Source: Nocardioides sp. SYSU D00038
GTDB lineage: Bacteria; Actinomycetota; Actinomycetes; Propionibacteriales; Nocardioidaceae
DNA length: 64,000 bases
Direction of reading: 5' to 3'
Assembly (NCBI RefSeq): GCF_016924665.1
Contig: NZ_JAFFJT010000030.1
Span: forward strand, 35,445-99,444
Position numbers and translations under genes: made by a program. Shown here piece by piece: positions 57,292-64,000 of this stretch. The notes under the pieces are model-generated. The model was given only the letters and a program-made list of their open reading frames with translations, made no database searches and was not told where the DNA came from. Position 1 is the stretch's first letter. Every line of letters starts with the position of its first letter.

Positions 57292-58269
57292 GTGGACACG
57301 CCGACCGCAGCAACAGCCGACCTCGAGACGCTCGAACGAGTGGTGTCGCGGGTCAGGGACAACATCGAGAAGGTGATCGAGGGCAAGCGCGACGTCGTGT
57401 CCGCGACCCTCACGGTGCTGCTGGCCGAGGGGCACCTGCTCATCGAGGACGTCCCCGGCGTCGGCAAGACCATGCTCAGCAAGGCGCTGGCGCGCAGCAT
57501 CGACTGCTCGGTGCGCCGCATCCAGTTCACCCCGGACCTGCTGCCGTCCGACGTGACGGGGGTGTCGGTCTTCGACCAGAACTCGCGCGAGTTCGAGTTC
57601 CGGCCCGGTGGCGTGTTCGCCAACATCGTCGTGGGCGACGAGATCAACCGCGCCTCCCCGAAGACCCAGTCGGCACTGCTGGAGTGCATGGAGGAGCGGC
57701 AGGTCACGGTCGACAACACGACCTACCAGCTCGACTCGCCGTTCATGGTCATCGCTACCCAGAACCCGATCGAGATGGAGGGCACCTACGCGCTCCCCGA
57801 GGCCCAGCGCGACCGGTTCATGGCCCGGGTCTCGGTGGGCTACCCCGTGCAGTCGGCCGAGATCGCCATGCTCGACTCCCACACCCGCACCAGCCCGCTC
57901 GACGACCTCGAGCCGGTCACCGACGCCGCCGAGATCGCCAAGCTCATCGGCATCGTCGGTCAGGTCTACGTCTCGCCCGCCGTGCAGCGCTACGCCGTCG
58001 CGCTCACCTCGGTGACCCGCGGCAGCGACGAGCTGACCCTGGGCGCCTCCCCGCGGGCCACCCTCCACCTGGTCCGGGCCGCCAAGGCACGGGCCGCGAT
58101 CGCCGGGCGCGACTACGTGCTGCCCGACGACGTGCACGACCTGACCCGGCCGGTGCTCGCCCACCGGCTGCTGCCCAGCGTCGAGGCCTCGATGAGCGGC
58201 CGGTCGACCGCCGCCATCCTCGACGCGCTCGTCGCGACCGTCCCGGTGCCCAGCGGCACCGAGGGCTGA
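57292..58269 (+). CDS. MoxR-family AAA+ ATPase
   Basis: This 325-aa ATPase is a chaperone-like AAA+ protein. Walker A is EDVPGVGKTMLSKALA (GVGKT at 56-60), Walker B is NIVVGDEINRASPKTQSALL, and sensor 1 is FMVIATQNPIEMEGTYALPE (split FMVIATQNPIEMEG). The arginine-finger region is EAQRDRFMARV, and the lid has GASPRATLHLVRAAKARAAI. Start GTG 57292 has the strong Shine-Dalgarno GGAGGA 4 nt upstream. MoxR proteins partner with the DUF58 and transglutaminase proteins encoded next to them. The actual substrates are unknown. Confidence 0.94.
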   Translation: MDTPTAATADLETLERVVSRVRDNIEKVIEGKRDVVSATLTVLLAEGHLLIEDVPGVGKTMLSKALARSIDCSVRRIQFTPDLLPSDVTGVSVFDQNSREFEFRPGGVFANIVVGDEINRASPKTQSALLECMEERQVTVDNTTYQLDSPFMVIATQNPIEMEGTYALPEAQRDRFMARVSVGYPVQSAEIAMLDSHTRTSPLDDLEPVTDAAEIAKLIGIVGQVYVSPAVQRYAVALTSVTRGSDELTLGASPRATLHLVRAAKARAAIAGRDYVLPDDVHDLTRPVLAHRLLPSVEASMSGRSTAAILDALVATVPVPSGTEG

Positions 58270-58294
58270 CCCGGTCCGGGGACGGGGCCGCACC

Positions 58295-59593
58295 GTGCGC
58301 GAGGCGCTCTCCGGGCTCACCGTCCGCGGGCGGGCCTTTCTCGCCGCCGGGGCGACGGCGATCGTCTGCGCCATCCTGCTCGGCCAGCCGGCGCTGACCC
58401 GGGTCGGCGTGCTCGTCCTCGCCCTCCCCCTGCTCACCGCCGCCGTGCTCGGCCGGTCGCGCTACCGCCTCGCGCTGGTGCGCAGCGTCACCCCCCAGGT
58501 CGTCACCGCCGGCCAGGGCGCCCGGGTGACGCTCTCGCTGGTCAACGAGGGGCGCACCCCCAGCGGCGTGCTGCTGCTGGAGGACCAGGTGCCCTACGTG
58601 CTCGGCACCCGCCCCCGCTTCGTGCTCGAGGGGATCGGCTACGGCTGGCGCAAGGAGGTGTCGTACCAGGTGCGCTCCGACGTGCGGGGGCGCTTCGAGA
58701 TCGGCCCGATGGCGGTGCGGGTCAACGACCCCTTCGGCCTGGTCGAGCTCGGCCGGGCCTTCCGCACCACCACTCCCCTGGTCGTCACCCCGCGCACGGT
58801 GCGGCTCTCCTCGATCCCGCTCGGCGGCGCCTGGACGGGCTCGGGCGACAACCGCCCGCGCGCGTTCGCGATCGGCTCGGCCGAGGACCTCACCGTCCGC
58901 GAGTACCGGCGCGGTGACGACCTGCGCCGGGTCCACTGGCGCAGCTCGGCGCGCACGGGTGAGCTGATGGTGCGGCGCGAGGAGCAGCCCTGGCAGTCGC
59001 GGGCCACGTTGTTCGTCGACAACCGGGCGCGGGTGCACCGCGGCCAGGGCATCGCGTCGTCGCTGGAGACCGCGGTCTCCGCGGCGGCGTCGATCGCGGT
59101 GCACCTGAGCCAGCGCGGCTTCTCGGTGCGGCTGGTCACCGCCGAGGGCGAGGACCCCAGCACCGCCTGGCACGCACGCGAGTCCGAGCTCAACACCGGT
59201 CCCCTGCTCGAGGCGCTCGCCGTCGTCGAGCCCCATCCCGGCCACGGGCTCGACACCGGTTGGCTCACCGAGCAGGGCCACGGCGGGCTCACCGTCGGGG
59301 TCTTCGGCAGCCTCGCCTCGCACGACCTGCCGGTCGTGCGCCGGATGCAGAGCCACACCGGGTCGGCGCTCGCCATCGCCCTCGACGTCGACGCCTGGGT
59401 GTCGTCGTCCGCGGAGGCCGGGGCCAACGCCCGGCTGCTCACCCGGCAGGCCTGGCGGGCGGTGCCGCTCGGGCCGCGCGACCGGCTGGAGGCGGTGTGG
59501 GAGGAGCTCGGCCGCGGGTCGGCCCAGGGCTCCCGGGCCCGCGGCGGGGCGAGCGCGATGGCCGCGACCGGCCCGACGGGAGGAGAGTCATGA
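58295..59593 (+). CDS. DUF58 domain membrane protein
   Basis: A 432-aa protein with two N-terminal transmembrane helices (about 13-31 and 37-55). A beta-rich segment follows, then the DUF58 core with the signature REYRRGDDLRRVHWRSSART (about 204-223). FVDNRARVHRGQG and the following segment resemble a von Willebrand A-like fold. Start GTG 58295 lies 25 nt after moxR, and its stop overlaps the next start as ATGA. DUF58 proteins accompany MoxR ATPases and transglutaminases in most bacteria. They may assemble membrane complexes; the mechanism is unproved. Confidence 0.92.
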   Translation: MREALSGLTVRGRAFLAAGATAIVCAILLGQPALTRVGVLVLALPLLTAAVLGRSRYRLALVRSVTPQVVTAGQGARVTLSLVNEGRTPSGVLLLEDQVPYVLGTRPRFVLEGIGYGWRKEVSYQVRSDVRGRFEIGPMAVRVNDPFGLVELGRAFRTTTPLVVTPRTVRLSSIPLGGAWTGSGDNRPRAFAIGSAEDLTVREYRRGDDLRRVHWRSSARTGELMVRREEQPWQSRATLFVDNRARVHRGQGIASSLETAVSAAASIAVHLSQRGFSVRLVTAEGEDPSTAWHARESELNTGPLLEALAVVEPHPGHGLDTGWLTEQGHGGLTVGVFGSLASHDLPVVRRMQSHTGSALAIALDVDAWVSSSAEAGANARLLTRQAWRAVPLGPRDRLEAVWEELGRGSAQGSRARGGASAMAATGPTGGES

Positions 59594-61956
59594 GCCGGAG
59601 CAGGGTCTCGCTGCCCGGGCAGCTGTTGATGTCGGTGGTGGCGATGGCCACGGTCTGGGTGGCGCTGCTCAGCTGGCGCGGGTTCACCGTCGAGTCCGAC
59701 CGCTACCTCGCGCCGGCGTTCCTGCTCGGCGTGCTCATCGCGGTCTCCGGCGCCCTGGGCCGGTGGGCCCGGCTGCCCGGGGTGGTGGTCTTCCTCGGCC
59801 AGGCGGTGCTGGGCGGGGCCGTCGTCTCGTGGCTGCTGACCGGCGCCCCGATCCCCTACGGCGCGCACTGGGCCCGGCTGCTCGACGTCTTCGGCGACGC
59901 CGTCGACAGCGCCAACCGCTACGGCTCCCCCATCCCCTCCACGGTGCCGTCGGTGCACCCGCTGCTGGTCGCCGGCGCCCTGGGCTGCCTGCTGCTGGTC
60001 GACCTGCTCGCCTGCACGCTGCGTCGGGTCCCGCTGGCCGGACTGCCGCTGCTCTCGATCTACACGGTGCCGGTCTCGCTGGGCGGCGACCTGCACTGGT
60101 GGGTCTTCGCGCTCACCGCCACCGGCTTCCTCGCCCTGCTGTTCCTCCACGAGAGCGAGCAGGTGGCCCGCTGGGGCCGGCCGCTCGGCGAGCAGGCCGG
60201 CGATCCCGAGGGACCGAACATCCGGGCCGGCTCGGTGCGGGTCAGCGCCGGCCGGATCGGCGGCGCCGCCACGGCACTGGCGATCACGCTGCCGATCTTC
60301 GTGCCCACGCTCTCGACCGACTCCTTCGGCTTCGGCAACGGCTCCGGTGGCGACGGCGACATCAGCATCCAGAACCCGATGGCCGACCTGCGACGCGACC
60401 TGCGCCGCGGCTTCGACATGCCGCTGCTGCGCGTCCAGACCGACGACCCCGACCCGACGTACCTGCGGATCGCGGTGCTCAACAGGTTCTCGGCCAACGA
60501 GTGGAGCAGCGGCGACCGCAAGGTCCCCGACGACAACGTCGCCGACGGCGACGTGCCCGGCCTCGACGGCATCACCACCGAGGTGGGCGCCACCTACGAC
60601 TACGAGGTCGAGGCGCTCTCGGCGTTCCGCTCGACCTGGTTGCCGACCAAGCCCCACACCACCGAGGTGGTCGCGCCGGGCGACTGGCGCTACGACCCCG
60701 CGACCATGGACTTCATCGCCGCGCCCGACGACCTCGACACGGCGGGTCTCACCTGGTCGTTCCGCACCGCTGCCCTCGACCTCACCGGGCAGGACCTCGA
60801 CAGCGCACCGAGCCCGGTCGGCGCGGTGGACCGGGAGTTCGTCCACGTGCCCGACGGCATCGACCCGATGGTCGGCGAGCTCGCCGAGCGGGTCACCGCC
60901 GAGTCGTCGTCGATGTTCGACAAGGCGGTGGCGCTGCAGGAGTGGTTCCGCGACACCGGCGGCTTCACCTACGACGACTCCGTCGACCTCGGCAACGGCG
61001 GCGACGCGCTGGTGGAGTTCCTCACCGAGGGCGAGGGCGGCCGCACCGGCTACTGCGAGCAGTTCGCCTCGGCGATGGCCGTGATGGCCCGTCAGCTGGG
61101 GATCCCGGCCCGGGTCGCCATCGGCTTCCTCGGCCCGCAACGGCTAGGCCGGCAGACCTACGAGTTCTCCGCGCACGACCTGCACGCCTGGCCCGAGCTG
61201 TACTTCCCCGGCTCGGGATGGGTCCGGTTCGAGCCCACGCCGCCCAACCGGGCCGGCCAGGTGCCGGGCTACACCAGCGGCGCCGCCGCGCCCGAGAACC
61301 CGCCTCCCACGTCGCGACCGTCGACCGGCGGTCCGCAGGCGGTGCCCTCGGCGGCGCCGACGGCGCGGCTGCCCGAGCGGGTCGAGACCGCGGGGGGTCC
61401 GGCCGACGGGAGCGACGGCTCGTCCGCGTGGCTGCCGGTGGTCGTCGTCGTCCTCGTCGGGCTGGTCCTGCTCGCCGGGCTGCTCGGCCCGCGGCTGGTC
61501 CGGCGCCGGCGCCGCGAGGTGCGGGTCGTGGCCGGGGTCGAGGCCGCCTGGCGCGAGCTGCGCGACACCGTGCTCGACCTCGGGGGCAGCTGGCCCGAGG
61601 CCCGGACCCCGCAGCAGACCCGCGAGGTGCTGGTCGACCAGCTCGGCATCCCCGACGACGAGTTCGCCCCCGAGCGGCCGCAGCGGGGTCGCGAGCTCGC
61701 GCCCGACGCGGTGCTCGCCCTCGACCGGATGGTGCACGCGCTGGAGCTGACGCGCTACGCGCCCGACCCCGCCGGGCTGCCACGGGGCTGGCGGGCCGAG
61801 GTAGAGACGATCGAGGCCGCGCTCGTCGGTGGCGCCCCGCGCCGGTCGCGCCGGCTGGCTCGGTGGTGGCCGCGGTCGGTGTTCGTCCGGCCGGCGCGCC
61901 GCGTCGAGGAGCCGGAGGAGACCCGCAGCACCGACGAGCTGGCGCCGGTCGGCTGA
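59590..61956 (+). CDS. transglutaminase TgpA-like membrane protease
   Basis: A 788-aa protein. About six N-terminal transmembrane helices (about 12-225, DUF3488-like) anchor it. An extracytoplasmic domain follows and holds the transglutaminase-like core. The active Cys is C489 in GRTGYCEQFASAMAVMARQL, the His is H532 in DLHAWPELYFPGSGW, and the acid is in VRFEPTP. A Pro/Thr/Ser-rich linker leads to another helix (about 617-637, VVVVVLVGLVLLAGLLG) and a cytosolic DUF4129-like tail. Start ATG 59590 overlaps the DUF58 stop by 4 nt. It probably acts on surface or wall-linked proteins. Confidence 0.92.
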   Translation: MSRSRVSLPGQLLMSVVAMATVWVALLSWRGFTVESDRYLAPAFLLGVLIAVSGALGRWARLPGVVVFLGQAVLGGAVVSWLLTGAPIPYGAHWARLLDVFGDAVDSANRYGSPIPSTVPSVHPLLVAGALGCLLLVDLLACTLRRVPLAGLPLLSIYTVPVSLGGDLHWWVFALTATGFLALLFLHESEQVARWGRPLGEQAGDPEGPNIRAGSVRVSAGRIGGAATALAITLPIFVPTLSTDSFGFGNGSGGDGDISIQNPMADLRRDLRRGFDMPLLRVQTDDPDPTYLRIAVLNRFSANEWSSGDRKVPDDNVADGDVPGLDGITTEVGATYDYEVEALSAFRSTWLPTKPHTTEVVAPGDWRYDPATMDFIAAPDDLDTAGLTWSFRTAALDLTGQDLDSAPSPVGAVDREFVHVPDGIDPMVGELAERVTAESSSMFDKAVALQEWFRDTGGFTYDDSVDLGNGGDALVEFLTEGEGGRTGYCEQFASAMAVMARQLGIPARVAIGFLGPQRLGRQTYEFSAHDLHAWPELYFPGSGWVRFEPTPPNRAGQVPGYTSGAAAPENPPPTSRPSTGGPQAVPSAAPTARLPERVETAGGPADGSDGSSAWLPVVVVVLVGLVLLAGLLGPRLVRRRRREVRVVAGVEAAWRELRDTVLDLGGSWPEARTPQQTREVLVDQLGIPDDEFAPERPQRGRELAPDAVLALDRMVHALELTRYAPDPAGLPRGWRAEVETIEAALVGGAPRRSRRLARWWPRSVFVRPARRVEEPEETRSTDELAPVG

Positions 61957-61961
61957 CCGGC
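61944..61961 (+). terminator. hairpin overlapping the stop codon of the transglutaminase gene
   Basis: GCCGGTC-ggct-GACCGGC is a perfect 7-bp stem with a tetraloop. The TGA stop (61954-61956) lies in the loop and 3' arm. It probably ends the moxR operon. No U-run follows. Confidence 0.4.
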
Positions 61962-62146
61962 AGGCCGGGGGGTCGTCCAGCGGCGGTCGGCGGCGGTGAG
62001 CTGCGCCGTTCAGCGGCTCGGTTCGATGCCGCTCGGCGTCGTCGTCCAGCCGCGGCACGGTGCGACGTCGCGCAGGGGCGGGACGACGGTCCGTCAGCGC
62101 GACGGACCGGTGGAGCGGGCCGAGCGGAGTGCCGGGTGGAGGTGGC

Positions 62147-62596
62147 TCAGTAGCCGCCGCGCTCGTCGCGGCGACGGCGCCACCGCTCCTCCATCCGCTC
62201 CATGAAGGAGCCGGACGAGCGACGCGTGCGGCGGCTGCTACGACCGGAGCGGCCGCCGTCGATGACGCTGAAGCCGGTGGAGGGGTGGCGAGCCACCCGC
62301 GGGTCGCTGCCGGCCGCGGCGGCGGCCTGCTGGCCGCGCATGGCGGTGAGGCCGACGGTGGCCGAGCCGAGCATGACCACGAAGCCGATGATGCCGACCA
62401 CGGGGACCCGGGTCACGGCGCCGGTCATCAGCAGCGCGATGCCGACGGCGAAGACGACGCCGGCCAGGATGGCGCGGCGTCGGGCGGAGCGTCGCAGCGA
62501 GGTGCCGCGCAGGGTGGAGGCGAACTTGGGATCCTCCTCGACGAGGGCGCGCTCCATCTGCTCGAGCAGTCGCAGCTCCTCTTCCGAGAGTGGCAT
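62147..62596 (-). CDS. DUF3040 membrane protein
   Basis: A 149-aa protein of the actinobacterial DUF3040 family. It starts MPLSEEELRLLEQMERALVE followed by DPKFASTLRG, the family's diagnostic head. Two transmembrane helices follow (about 42-61 and 66-85). The tail is basic, with many Arg (SGRSSRRTRRSSGSF, MEERWRRRRDERGGY), and probably cytosolic. The ATG at 62596 has GGGAGGA 4 nt before it. A gene of this family next to dinB and near mraZ is common in actinobacteria. No function is known. Confidence 0.92.
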   Translation of the reverse strand: MPLSEEELRLLEQMERALVEEDPKFASTLRGTSLRRSARRRAILAGVVFAVGIALLMTGAVTRVPVVGIIGFVVMLGSATVGLTAMRGQQAAAAAGSDPRVARHPSTGFSVIDGGRSGRSSRRTRRSSGSFMERMEERWRRRRDERGGY

Positions 62597-62650
62597 CGGA
62601 TCCTCCCGCTGAACGTCGCGACCGGCCTGGACACTGGCGGTCTGCGGTCA

Positions 62651-62656
62651 AGTGTA
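62651..62656 (-). promoter_or_regulatory. -10 box of the DUF3040 gene
   Basis: TACACT on the minus strand lies 55 nt before the ATG at 62596 and matches TAnnnT. No clear -35 is seen. The leader includes the GGGAGGA Shine-Dalgarno. Confidence 0.4.
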
Positions 62657-62793
62657 GGCAGCCGCCCCGCCGGAGACTAGGAGTGTCGCAGATTGGTCGT
62701 GGACAAAATCTCCGGCCACCGCACCGGTGCCCCGTCGGGCGTCGCGGCAATCGGTCCGGGCCGCTTGCGACGCCCGCGACGCCCGCGAGCCGG

Positions 62794-63981
62794 TCACGAC
62801 AGCAGGCTGGCCGGCCGGACCGCCGCCGAACCGAACCGACGCGCGGCCCGGTCGACCGCGCGGTCGGCGTCGGCCCAGCCGTGCTCGCGCTCGCCGAGCA
62901 CGCCCTGCCGCTGCACGCTGGCGCGGGGCAGCAGACCCTCGACCCGGACGCCGACCAGCCGGAGCCGGGCCCGCTGGAGGCCGAGGGCGTCGAAGAGCCC
63001 GACCGCGGCGCGGTAGACCTCCTGGGTGACGTCGGTCGCCTCGGGCAGGGTCCGGGACCGGGTGATGGTGGTGAAGTCGGCGAACCGCACCGTGATCGAG
63101 ACGGTCCGGCCGGCCACCTCGGCCGAGCGCATCCGGTGGGTCACCTTGGCGGTGAGGGCCAGCAGCTCGCGCAGCACCGTCTCGCGGTCGTCGACGTCGC
63201 GGCCGAAGGTCTCCTGGGCACCCATCGACCGGTCGGGGTCGCCGCCGCCGAAGCCGAACGACGGCGCGGTCCGGGCCACCACCCGGCGACCGTCGTCGCC
63301 CCAGGCCAGCCCGTGCAGCTGGCGGCCGAGGCCGTCGCCGACCGCGCGCTGGAGGGTGCGCAGCGGGGTGTGGGCGACGTCGCCGACGGTGACCAGGCCG
63401 AGCCGGTGGAGCATCGCCCGGGTCTTCTCCCCCACGCCGTAGAGCTCGCCCACGTCGAGCGGGTGGAGGAAGGAGGTGATCTCGTCGGGGCCGACCACGA
63501 CGACCCCGTCGGGCTTGGCCCGCCGGGAGGCGAGCTTGGCCACCGAGACCGAGCTCGCCACCCCGACCGAGCAGGTGATGCCCTGCTCGTCGTGGATGGC
63601 GGCGCGCAGCCCCTCGGCGATCTCGACCGGGCTGCCGAGCCGGCGCACCGAGCCGCGGACGTCGAGGAACGCCTCGTCGAGCGAGACCACCTCGACCAGC
63701 GGGGTGACCCGGCGGAAGGTCTCGGCGACCGCGGTCGAGACCGTCGAGAACAGGTCGTGGTCGGCCGGCACCGTCACCGCGTCGGGGCACATCCGCCGGG
63801 CCCGGGTGGACGGCATCCCGGAGCGGACCCCGAAGGCCCGCGCGGGGTAGTTGGCCGAGAGCACCACCCCGCGGTAGCCGCCGCCCACGATCACCGGCAC
63901 GTCGCGCAGCTCGGGCCGGTCGCGGGTCGCCACCGAGGCGTAGAAGGCGTCCATGTCGACGTGGAGGACCGGCGTGACCAC
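62794..63981 (-). CDS. dinB: DNA polymerase IV (Y family)
   Basis: This 395-aa translesion polymerase starts TPVLHVDMDAFYASVATRD, where the first catalytic Asp lies in HVDMDAF. VEVVSLDEAFLDVRG holds the second acidic pair. GITCSVGVASSVSVAKLAS is the palm block, and LYGVGEKTRAMLHRLGLVTV is the helix-hairpin-helix. The little-finger domain contains VRFADFTTITRSRTL. The tail AVRPASLL may contact the beta clamp, but there is no clear QxxLF. The start is GTG 63981, 19 nt from the window edge, so an upstream start cannot be excluded. No LexA box is seen in the visible 19 nt. Confidence 0.93.
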   Translation of the reverse strand: MVTPVLHVDMDAFYASVATRDRPELRDVPVIVGGGYRGVVLSANYPARAFGVRSGMPSTRARRMCPDAVTVPADHDLFSTVSTAVAETFRRVTPLVEVVSLDEAFLDVRGSVRRLGSPVEIAEGLRAAIHDEQGITCSVGVASSVSVAKLASRRAKPDGVVVVGPDEITSFLHPLDVGELYGVGEKTRAMLHRLGLVTVGDVAHTPLRTLQRAVGDGLGRQLHGLAWGDDGRRVVARTAPSFGFGGGDPDRSMGAQETFGRDVDDRETVLRELLALTAKVTHRMRSAEVAGRTVSITVRFADFTTITRSRTLPEATDVTQEVYRAAVGLFDALGLQRARLRLVGVRVEGLLPRASVQRQGVLGEREHGWADADRAVDRAARRFGSAAVRPASLLS

Positions 63982-64000
63982 CGGAGCGCCAGCGGAGGTG

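Overview
The window is 64 kb of very GC-rich DNA (roughly 70% by eye) from the chromosome of an actinobacterium. Gene content and order point to a Nocardioides-like member of the Propionibacteriales. The clues are an ANTAR regulator beside a tRNA gene, PriA in place of HisA/TrpF, a Trp-operon membrane protein, an HGxxPAAW protein, many likely leaderless GTG/ATG starts 6-8 nt after a TAnnnT box, and a full actinobacterial division and cell-wall cluster. The genus call is inference. There are no rRNA genes, CRISPR arrays, complete IS elements or prophage genes.

Layout. 0.2-3.4 kb: an ANTAR response regulator with a small upstream partner gene, an atypical tRNA (anticodon CAA, short variable arm), a HTH-LAGLIDADG protein just after it, and two methyltransferases. 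3.4-27.5 kb, almost all on the minus strand: pyk, gltD-gltB, lgt, a SCO1-type lipoprotein, trpA-trpB-trpC, small membrane proteins, hisI, a heterodimeric ABC exporter, then hisF-priA-(membrane protein)-hisH-hisB-hisC-hisD. Transcription of these biosynthetic genes runs from hisD leftwards. No trpE is present at its usual place next to hisI. 27.5-31.5 kb: LON-like and YbaK genes separated by repeats and a poly-C tract, then DUF3352 and a membrane protein. 31.5-39.8 kb: dnaE, a GNAT-chorismate mutase fusion, rluD, lspA, a DksA/TraR zinc-finger protein with a long histone-like Lys/Ala/Pro tail, divIVA and yggT.

39.9-56.8 kb: the division and wall cluster on the minus strand. It runs from mraZ through a 52-aa membrane protein, rsmH, ftsL, ftsI, murE, mraY, murD, ftsW, murG, murC, ftsQ, ftsZ, pgeF, yggS and sepF. 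The essential murF expected between murE and mraY is not there; a 72-bp tandem repeat array fills that gap and runs into the 3' end of murE. 57.3-62 kb: a divergent moxR-DUF58-transglutaminase operon. The shared 0.53-kb spacer carries four exactly 10-bp-spaced TGGAG boxes over the mraZ promoter and a second set of similar boxes facing moxR. 62.1-64 kb: DUF3040 and dinB.

The most interesting points are the absent murF with its repeat array, the tRNA/HTH-LAGLIDADG pair, a possible MraZ link between the division cluster and the moxR operon, the histone-tailed DksA-like protein and the GNAT-chorismate mutase fusion. All functional calls come from reading motifs and gene order; no searches were run.
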